8,678 nucleotides of DNA from an uncultured Holophagales bacterium (GTDB lineage Bacteria > Acidobacteriota > Thermoanaerobaculia > UBA5066): NCBI GenBank assembly GCA_937864895.1, contig CALMDF010000092.1, positions 1 through 8,678 on the forward strand, written 5' to 3'. Positions 1-6,108 of the stretch are shown here, one piece after another. The notes beneath the pieces are model-generated. The model did no database searches. It had not been told where the DNA came from and saw nothing but the letters and a program-made list of their open reading frames with translations. The translations under genes were made by a program, and so were the position numbers. The stretch's first letter is position 1. Every line of letters begins with the position of its first letter.

Positions 1-11
1 AGTGCGACCAT
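1..11 (-). CDS. Start of an unidentified gene running off the left edge
   Basis: Only the first codons (Met-Val-Ala) are visible, so no function can be given. The call rests on an ATG at 11-9 preceded, six bases upstream, by a full AGGAGG Shine-Dalgarno at 18-23 on the minus strand. That matches the ribosome sites of the two complete genes in this window in strength and spacing. The gene would be read in the same direction as pgm, about 310 bases downstream of the pgm stop, so it probably has its own transcription start. A chance ribosome site is possible. Confidence 0.4.
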
Positions 12-105
12 GTGATGCCTCCTGCGGGGTTGGCCCGATTTCTCTCGGCCCCGTTTCACCAGGAGACATCGCAAGGCCCCTGCCAGACCCCGCTGGGGTG
101 CGGCA
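11..105 (-). promoter_or_regulatory. Structured leader that can mask the ribosome site of the left-edge gene
   Basis: Seen directly: bases 11-24 pair with 60-73 (13 of 14 positions counting one wobble), 25-29 pair with 49-53, and 35-38 pair with 45-48 around a six-base loop. This makes a nested hairpin of more than 20 pairs. The AGGAGG at 18-23 lies inside the outer stem. A second hairpin follows: 81-84 with 102-105 and 87-91 with 95-99. A leader that hides the ribosome site is a common design for riboswitches and translational control, but I do not recognise a known riboswitch class. Each strand tolerates one mismatch, so pairing alone does not fix the strand; the Shine-Dalgarno favours minus. 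Confidence 0.35.
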
Positions 106-324
106 AGTCATGAGGGCGGAGTACCTTGCGAGCAACGGAGGCTCTTCGGCGGCCGGTGCGCGCTGATGAAACCCTCAACGCCCGGATTTTCCCCGGCTTC
201 GTCCCAACGTACTGGGAGTGAGGCGCTTGCGCCAAATCCCGGGCTTTCGCGGTCGACGTGTCGGGGGTGCTGAGATTCGCAACACCCCCCTCGGGGGCCG
301 GCGAGCGACGGGAGGGAAGCCGGC
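106..324. other. Intergenic stretch downstream of pgm
   Basis: This stretch lies between the pgm stop and the leader of the left-edge gene. I see no coding frame with recognisable content and no convincing -35/-10 pair. Apart from the weak hairpins next to the pgm stop, nothing in it can be assigned. If the left-edge gene has its own promoter, it should lie here. Confidence 0.4.
263..289 (-). terminator. Possible terminator hairpin behind pgm
   Basis: Bases 263-269 (GGGGGTG) pair perfectly with 283-289 around a 13-base loop, about 36 bases past the pgm stop. A shorter GCCGGC/GCCGGC pairing (297-302 with 319-324) lies directly at the stop. No run of T follows on the minus strand, so intrinsic termination is uncertain and the pairing may only reflect high GC content. 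Confidence 0.25.
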
Positions 325-1965
<1,641 letters not shown>

Positions 1966-1970
1966 GGAAG

Positions 1971-1976
1971 TCCTCC
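1971..1976 (-). promoter_or_regulatory. Ribosome binding site of pgm
   Basis: GGAGGA on the minus strand, five bases before the ATG at 1965. It decides the start of pgm against the in-frame upstream start at 2013, which would add 16 residues not found in the family. Confidence 0.8.
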
Positions 1977-1984
1977 GGCGGGTC

Positions 1985-2013
1985 ACCGTATTCGCCCGCC
2001 GGGGCGGAGTCAA
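1985..2013 (-). promoter_or_regulatory. Predicted sigma-70-type promoter of pgm
   Basis: On the minus strand TTGACT (2008-2013) is followed after exactly 17 bases by TACGGT (1985-1990). The -35 matches five of six consensus bases. The -10 matches the TAnnnT pattern common in GC-rich bacteria. Transcription would start near 1978, giving a leader of only about 13 bases that still includes the GGAGGA site. The promoter fits in the 61-base gap behind the upstream gene, so pgm can be transcribed on its own. Confidence 0.5.
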
Positions 2014-2026
2014 CGGGCGGCGCGGC

Positions 2027-2599
2027 TCAGTCCCAGTCGAACTCCCATGTGCAGGCAGGATGTCCCTTGGACGTACAGCGGTCGTGGCGGGACCGCAGGT
2101 TCTGCGCTCCCGAGAGGGTGCCGATGTACCGGAACCACCCCGTGACGCGCCCGCAGACGGCCGGTCCGCCCGGGAATTCCGTGACGTGGATCGCGGCGCC
2201 CTTGCCGCCCGCCTCCACGCGCATCTTCCCGGCGTTGTAGATCCGCGACCACATCATCGGCGCGATCTCGAGGGCGTTCGCCACGGAGAGGACGAAGAAG
2301 AAGGACTTGAAGATGGTGGAGATCCCCTCCTTCGCCCCAGCGGTGCCCGCGCGCTCGGCGAACGACTCGACGGGCTCGCCCCGGGCCTCGGCGGCCAGGG
2401 TGGTGAGGAGGTTCACGACCGAGAGCGGGATGCGGTCGGAGGCGAGGAGGGATCCCTTCACGAACCGCTGGGAGAACGGCTCCGGAAGGCGCCGGTAGAT
2501 CCCGTCACGGGCGTCGGCGGAGAGCTCCTTCTCGATGAAGTGGCAAAGGCCGAGGACCGGGGTCCCCCTGACGAGCACGTCTTCGGGTTTCGGGGTCAT
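2027..2599 (-). CDS. Small protein resembling V4R/DUF2378 (TIGR02265-like) proteins, function unknown
   Basis: A 190-residue soluble protein with no signal peptide. The overall pattern recalls the V4R / DUF2378 group: a helical N-terminal half, a segment near 105-125 ([20 protein letters not shown]), a glycine-rich strand region, and a C-terminus with Cys spaced as C-T-S-K-G-H-P-A-C before WEFDW. Members of that fold bind small hydrophobic ligands or heme-like groups, or act as sensors, and several are common in delta-proteobacteria-like and acidobacterial genomes. The assignment is by pattern only, and no specific ligand can be named. The start at 2599 is chosen for the AGGAGG five bases upstream; ATGs at 2612, 2635 and 2638 lack such a site. 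The stop is 61 bases before pgm. It runs in the same direction, but pgm appears to have its own promoter, so a functional link is not shown. Confidence 0.8.
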   Translation of the reverse strand: MTPKPEDVLVRGTPVLGLCHFIEKELSADARDGIYRRLPEPFSQRFVKGSLLASDRIPLSVVNLLTTLAAEARGEPVESFAERAGTAGAKEGISTIFKSFFFVLSVANALEIAPMMWSRIYNAGKMRVEAGGKGAAIHVTEFPGGPAVCGRVTGWFRYIGTLSGAQNLRSRHDRCTSKGHPACTWEFDWD

Positions 2600-2604
2600 G
2601 GTCC

Positions 2605-2610
2605 CCTCCT
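2605..2610 (-). promoter_or_regulatory. Ribosome binding site of the V4R/DUF2378-like gene
   Basis: A full AGGAGG on the minus strand, five bases before the ATG at 2599. It selects this start over the three ATGs lying 13 to 39 bases further upstream. Confidence 0.75.
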
Positions 2611-2930
2611 TCATCGGTCGGGCAGCGGCTGCCATCAAGACCTTCCACCGGGACGGTGAACCGCCGGCGAGGTGGGGGAGGTACCGTCGACCGAGGTCTC
2701 AAGGGTAACAGCCCCAGGCGAGCTCGCGAGTGCGTAAACGCGGGCGCGGCCGCTCGCCTGTGCCCGGACCGTGGCCCGGGCCTAGCCGAGGTGGGGGAAG
2801 AGAATCCCCGCGTCCTTCGGGAGTCGCGACGACGTTCGGAGTCGAAGGCCGTGCCGGGAGAGGTCCCGTCCCCGTTGCTGGGAGCCCCGCCTCGTCGTCG
2901 CGCCAGGAACATCCGGCCAGCGAGGACCCG
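2611..2930. other. Intergenic stretch without recognisable genes
   Basis: Open frames exist on both strands, but they are Arg/Pro/Gly-rich and match nothing I know. A perfect 10-base palindrome, GCGAGCTCGC, lies at 2718-2727 and could be an operator or simply GC-rich chance. The promoter of the V4R/DUF2378-like gene should lie here on the minus strand, but I find no convincing -35/-10 pair. Confidence 0.5.
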
Positions 2931-2964
2931 CGAAAACGAAGATCCCGGCGTTTCCGCCGGGATC
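2931..2964 (-). terminator. Rho-independent terminator behind the tRNA fragment
   Basis: Bases 2941-2950 pair perfectly with 2955-2964 (10 pairs). On the minus strand the loop is GAAA, a stable GNRA tetraloop, and the stem is followed by TTCGTTTTCG, a moderately T-rich tail. The plus strand has no T tail, so the minus direction is preferred. It lies about 34 bases past the CCA end of the tRNA fragment and is probably the original terminator of that tRNA gene. It would now also stop transcription coming from the kinase gene. Confidence 0.7.
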
Positions 2965-2997
2965 CCCGTAACCGCTTTCATCTCGCGGACTTATGTA

Positions 2998-3042
2998 TGG
3001 TTGCGGCGGCAGGATTTGAACTTGCGACCTTCGGGTTGTGAG
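2998..3042 (-). tRNA. 3' half of a tRNA gene (anticodon loop to CCA), 5' half missing
   Basis: On the minus strand, in order: anticodon loop CTCACAA (3036-3042), 3' anticodon strand CCCGA, variable region AGGTC, T stem and loop GCAAG-TTCAAAT-CCTGC (four of five pairs), 3' acceptor strand CGCCGCA, discriminator A and encoded CCA (2998-3000). Upstream of the loop nothing fits: the preceding AGATA cannot pair with CCCGA, and no TGCGGCG acceptor strand or D arm appears within 110 bases. The fragment therefore begins at the anticodon loop and cannot give a functional tRNA. The triplet in the anticodon place is CAC (Val). The CCCGAAGGTCG...TTCAAATCC...GCAACCA pattern is also close to initiator tRNA-fMet, with CAT changed to CAC. 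It is most likely the remnant of an attachment site. Confidence 0.75.
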
Positions 3043-3154
3043 TATCTGAAACGTGAGCCCTGCGGATCCTGCCCCCCGGGGCAGTCGCTCTCGCGTCAGG
3101 CGGCAACATCGGAACGCTTCGTCTGAGGCCGACCTTCGGCAACAACGGCTCGGG
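3043..3154. other. Spacer between kinase stop and tRNA fragment
   Basis: About 110 bases with no coding content. A tight inverted repeat lies at 3069-3084 (CTGCCCC / GGGGCAG, two-base loop). It is not followed by a T run on either strand, so I do not call it a terminator. If the tRNA fragment is an attachment scar, this is the first sequence inside the inserted segment. Confidence 0.4.
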
Positions 3155-5479
3155 CTAGCGCTTCGGCAGGCGCGCGTCGAGCTCCTGAAACCAGTTCAGA
3201 ACGACCTTGACGGATCCTCGCGCGTCGACGTCCGTTGCCGGTGGCGTCGTCTCGCGCGTGAAGACGAGCTCACGGCCGTCCGGTGTGATGTCGTAGCTGA
3301 GCGGACCCAGGATGTTGCTGTTGCTGGGGTGGGATCCCGGCACGCGCTGGGGCCTCCCCGACGTCACGCTGCCCGTCAGGCCCACCGACGTGGAGACGAG
3401 GGTGCCTCCTCCGAGCGCGAAGTAGAAGAGCTCCTTGCCATCGGGCGACCAGAACGGATGGTGGCTCCTGTCGTTGTCCTCGGAGATCTGATAGACGGCC
3501 CCCGTCGGCGGCACCGGCTGCAGGAAGACCGCGGTGGGGGTCGGCTCACTTCGTCCACGCAGCGTATAGGCGATCCACTTTCCGTCGGGCGAGAGCGCTG
3601 AGTTCAGAGGGGCCGTGGAATGAACGTCGGTGAACGGGGCGGTGCGCCCGTCGGCCATCGAACGGAGGAAGAGCTCGGCGCCCGATGCTTTCATCACGGA
3701 GAACGACAGATGACGGCCGTCGCCGGTCCACGACTCCGGAATATGAGCCGTGCCGGCTTCTGCCGTCGTAAGCCGCTCGGCCTCGCCCGAGCCATCCGCG
3801 TTCTGGACGAAGATGGCGGTGTCGCCGGATCGATCGGACTGGAACGCGAGGCGCTTGCCATCGGGAGACCAGACGGGGAGGCGGCTCCTCCCGGCGAAGG
3901 TGAGTCGTCTGATCGCGTGCTCCTCCGAGAGGTCGTAGACCCATACGGCGGCCTCTTCGCTCCCGTTCGTGCTGAGCGCGAGCCGGCGGCCGTCGGGGGA
4001 GACGCGGGGCGACTCGTAGTCTCCGGGGGCGAGAGCGAGCGTGCGCTCCCGGCCGGCGCGGTCCGCGAGGACGACCTGTTTCAGGGCCAGGCGAGACGCC
4101 GAGCCCGCCAGATAGGCCAGCGTCCCCGTCGAGGAGATCGCCACGCTGGCGCGGGGCTGGAGAAGGCCGCCGAGGCTCCGCCGGGCGATGCCCCGGACCA
4201 TGGGCAGCGGTGAGCCCAGGACGCGTCCTCTCCTCGCGTCGATCCGGGCGGCGTAGAGGACGCCCTCGACGGCGTACGCGATGTGGCCCGTGGCCAGGAG
4301 GTGGGGGTCGCTGCCGGATGCCACGATCACCGAGCGGCGGCCGGAGGACAGGGACTGCGCCACGATGCGCGCCTGAGACCAATCGGCCCGCAGGGATCCC
4401 GGCGCCTCGGTGTAGATCAGCAGGTCGCCGCCCTCGAGGAGCGATGGCGTTGCCAGATACGTGCCCGACGCGGGCTTGACGACCTGCTCGATCGGACCGC
4501 CCGCCGCGGGCACTCTCACGATGCCGTGGGCTCCGAGGCCGCAGAAGATGTGCTCCTTGCTCCAGCTGCATCCCAGCGGTTCGTCCGTCGGCAGCACCGC
4601 GATGTCGAGGATCTCGCCCCCCGAGGTGGGGACCCTCTTGAGCGTCTGGCCGACGGCGAACGCGATCGACTGCCCGTCGGGGGAGAACGCGGGACAGCTC
4701 AGGGTCCGGAACTCGACGCCTTTGATCGGCACCGCTTCGAGATCCGCCATCCGCCGCATCGCCAGCGTGCCCCCGCGCACGAGGAGCACCTCGCTTCCGT
4801 CGGGTGAGATCCCGACGTCGTCCGCGGCCGTGGACGTTTCGATGCTGAGTCGCATCACCGGCGAGGTTTGTCTTCGCGTGAGACCCCAGCCGAGGAAGCT
4901 GGCGAGGATGCCCACCAGGGCGCCTCCGAGCACCACGCCGAGCACGGGCACTGCTCGGCGCCGAGTCGGCGCTTCCGTGGTGGCGCGCACGCCGGATTCC
5001 TCATCGTGTGTCGAGTCGTCGAGCTCGAGACGCGCGCCACCGATCCATCCCAGCCGCCGCCTGACGTCCCGTTCGAGACAGCGGCGAAGGAGTCTCCTGA
5101 CGGAGGGCGGCGTCTCCGCGGGCAGAAGGCTCCAATCGGGAGCCGTGGTGAGGATCGCGGCGAGCGTGTCGCTCCAGGTCTCGGCCGCGAAGAGCCGCGA
5201 GCCGGTCAGCATCTCGTAGACGACGACCCCGAACGCCCAGATGTCGGCGCGCCTGTCGACTGGCTTGCCTCGGGCCTGCTCCGGGCTCATGTACGCGGGT
5301 GTGCCGAGGATCATCCCGGCCTGTGTGGCGTTCTGAGCGAGGGTCGGGGACTGCGTGAGGTCCGGGCCCGACGGCGTCGAGGCGTCGCCCGTGTACGCCT
5401 TCGCCAGGCGGAAATCGAGCACCTTGACCTTGCCGTCCGTCCTGATCCTGATGTTCGCCGGCTTCAGGTCGCGATGCAC
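3155..5479 (-). CDS. Distal part of the broken kinase gene: kinase C-lobe, membrane helix and TolB-like propeller
   Basis: Open from just after the amber; a GTG at 5479 is the first possible start, with no good ribosome site. In numbering of the full product it holds HRDLKPAN (137-144, catalytic Asp139), LDFRLAK (156-162), the GTPAYMSPEQA activation segment end (SPE near 200), DIWAFG, and the RRCLERD region of subdomain XI. A hydrophobic helix VPVLGVVLGGALVGILASFL near 312-331 follows. WD40-like PD40 repeats carry S/T-PDG turns near 360, 401, 629, 673, 765, 813 and 867. The end VVLNWFQELDARLPKR is typical of acidobacterial kinase-TolB proteins. The propeller would lie outside the cytoplasmic membrane and may sense ligands or bind partners. 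Without the N-lobe this piece cannot phosphorylate. Its codon third positions look less GC-biased than in pgm and the RND gene. Confidence 0.7.
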   Translation of the reverse strand: MHRDLKPANIRIRTDGKVKVLDFRLAKAYTGDASTPSGPDLTQSPTLAQNATQAGMILGTPAYMSPEQARGKPVDRRADIWAFGVVVYEMLTGSRLFAAETWSDTLAAILTTAPDWSLLPAETPPSVRRLLRRCLERDVRRRLGWIGGARLELDDSTHDEESGVRATTEAPTRRRAVPVLGVVLGGALVGILASFLGWGLTRRQTSPVMRLSIETSTAADDVGISPDGSEVLLVRGGTLAMRRMADLEAVPIKGVEFRTLSCPAFSPDGQSIAFAVGQTLKRVPTSGGEILDIAVLPTDEPLGCSWSKEHIFCGLGAHGIVRVPAAGGPIEQVVKPASGTYLATPSLLEGGDLLIYTEAPGSLRADWSQARIVAQSLSSGRRSVIVASGSDPHLLATGHIAYAVEGVLYAARIDARRGRVLGSPLPMVRGIARRSLGGLLQPRASVAISSTGTLAYLAGSASRLALKQVVLADRAGRERTLALAPGDYESPRVSPDGRRLALSTNGSEEAAVWVYDLSEEHAIRRLTFAGRSRLPVWSPDGKRLAFQSDRSGDTAIFVQNADGSGEAERLTTAEAGTAHIPESWTGDGRHLSFSVMKASGAELFLRSMADGRTAPFTDVHSTAPLNSALSPDGKWIAYTLRGRSEPTPTAVFLQPVPPTGAVYQISEDNDRSHHPFWSPDGKELFYFALGGGTLVSTSVGLTGSVTSGRPQRVPGSHPSNSNILGPLSYDITPDGRELVFTRETTPPATDVDARGSVKVVLNWFQELDARLPKR

Positions 5480-5485
5480 GAAGCC

Positions 5486-5884
5486 CTACTCGTGCGCCTC
5501 TTCGAGAGCCTCCGCAAGCTGCCTCGCGACGTCGAGCGCTTCGTCGAGGGCGAGTGGACCATGTCTCAGCCGTTCGGCGAGATCCTGGCCGTCGACGAGC
5601 TCCATGGCGAGGAAATGCGCCTGCGAGCCATCGGACTGCGTCGCGCTCTCGAAGCCGTAGATATGGGCGATGTTGGGATGGTTGAATGACGCAAGTATCT
5701 TGGCCTCGCGCTCGAATCGCGCCAGGCGTTCGGGGTCAGAGGCGAAGCCCTCCGGCAGGAGCTTGAGCGCCACCTCCCGGCCGAGTCTCGCGTCGACGGC
5801 GCGATAGACCTCCCCCATGCCACCGGCCCCGATCGATGCGGCAATCTCGTACGACCCGAACCGTGTCCCGGCGCGAAGCGACAT
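5486..5884 (-). CDS. Proximal fragment of the broken kinase gene: ATP-binding N-lobe
   Basis: Encodes 132 residues before the amber TAG. It contains the glycine loop IGAGGMG (18-24), the ATP-anchoring Lys41 in VALKLL, the helix-C Glu60 in FEREAKIL, and hinge residues MELVDGQDL. It ends at AHE, just before the catalytic loop. All N-lobe features are intact, so the damage is recent or mild. As a separate product it could bind nucleotide at best. The ATG at 5884 fits the family start (MSLRAGTRFGSYEI), but no Shine-Dalgarno is visible before it, unlike the strong sites of the other genes in the window. Confidence 0.7.
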   Translation of the reverse strand: MSLRAGTRFGSYEIAASIGAGGMGEVYRAVDARLGREVALKLLPEGFASDPERLARFEREAKILASFNHPNIAHIYGFESATQSDGSQAHFLAMELVDGQDLAERLRHGPLALDEALDVARQLAEALEEAHE

Positions 5885-5896
5885 GTTTGATCGTAG

Positions 5897-5938
5897 CTCG
5901 TACGACCCGAGTTCGACCCGGCTGCCGGTGTTCAGCGA
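5897..5938 (-). repeat. In-frame echo of the kinase N-terminus upstream of its start
   Basis: In the frame of the kinase gene the bases upstream of the ATG read SLNTGSRVELGSYE, against MSLRAGTRFGSYE at the true start. A perfect 14-base direct repeat, CTCGTACGACCCGA on the plus strand, lies at 5846-5859 and 5897-5910, exactly 51 bases (17 codons) apart. The upstream copy has TTT where a start codon would be expected and an in-frame TAA just before that. It looks like a second, dead kinase start, perhaps left by recombination between related kinase genes. Confidence 0.55.
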
Positions 5939-5976
5939 AAATTAGACTTCCGCCCAGGAAATCCAGTTTTCGCTGA
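5932..5976. repeat. 45-base segment with perfect 10-base terminal inverted repeats
   Basis: TCAGCGAAAA (5932-5941) and TTTTCGCTGA (5967-5976) are exact reverse complements around 25 bases. The segment is noticeably AT-richer than its surroundings. On the minus strand the right end reads GGTCAGCGAAAACTGGATTTCC, which recalls the terminal sequences of IS21-family elements; this comparison is from memory. It may be a collapsed insertion-sequence remnant with both ends and no transposase. Other readings are an operator or a transcript hairpin in the kinase leader. Confidence 0.4.
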
Positions 5977-6071
5977 CCTGGCTTTCTCTGAGCTCGGATC
6001 ACTGAGCTTGGCCGTCCGGGCGAATCTCACGGGATCCAGGTGGTCCTTACCTCGGTCATGGCGTGCCGGAT

Positions 6072-6101
6072 CCGCGCGTTTCCGCTTCGGAGAGCGCGCG
6101 G
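6072..6101 (-). terminator. Possible terminator hairpin after the RND gene
   Basis: CCGCGCG at 6072-6078 pairs with CGCGCGG at 6095-6101, and inside it TCCG (6081-6084) pairs with CGGA (6088-6091). This gives a compact two-part hairpin starting eight bases after the RND stop codon. There is no T run, so it may act as an RNA-stabilising or Rho-assisted end rather than an intrinsic terminator. Confidence 0.35.
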
Positions 6102-6108
6102 CGCCGTC

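Larger units (their letters stand above)
3155..5884 (-). pseudogene. Ser/Thr protein kinase-TolB beta-propeller gene interrupted by one amber codon
   Basis: From the ATG at 5884 to the TAG at 3155-3157 there is one continuous reading frame of 909 codons plus stop, broken only by TAG at 5488-5486 (codon 133). The full product would be a membrane-anchored Hanks-type kinase: kinase domain about 1-290, one transmembrane helix about 311-335, and an external propeller about 345-900. This layout is common in Acidobacteriota. The amber falls between subdomains V and VIb, in AHE-stop-GFVHRDLKP, where relatives carry Lys or Gln (AAG or CAG), so one base change suffices. A second lesion is DFG to DFR at 157-159. 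TAG is the normal stop of pgm and of this gene, so reassignment is unlikely. Alternatives are a sequencing or assembly error, or low-level readthrough. Confidence 0.75.

Noticed and set aside
1..105. 5' end of a group II intron on the plus strand (GTGCGACC at 2-9)
   Set aside because: The first bases fit the GTGYG start pattern, but the following sequence does not show the expected domain I pattern, and the Shine-Dalgarno plus ATG on the other strand explains the segment better. It is not excluded without sequence to the left.
1966..2013. Longer phosphoglucomutase start at 2013
   Set aside because: The extra 16 residues are not part of the family, they overlap the predicted promoter, and the GGAGGA site fits only the ATG at 1965.
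2656..3126. A plus-strand frame containing RRQDLNLRPSG
   Set aside because: This motif is the well-known false peptide produced by reading a tRNA 3' half in antisense. It is in fact what revealed the tRNA fragment.
2998..3154. tRNA gene interrupted by a group I intron at the anticodon loop
   Set aside because: No tRNA 5' exon is found upstream between the fragment and the kinase stop, and the space is too short for a group I intron with its exon.
5486..5488. TAG read as an amino acid (recoding or pyrrolysine)
   Set aside because: pgm ends in TAG at 325-327 and the kinase frame itself ends in TAG at 3155-3157. I see no recoding signal, and other kinases have an ordinary residue at this place.
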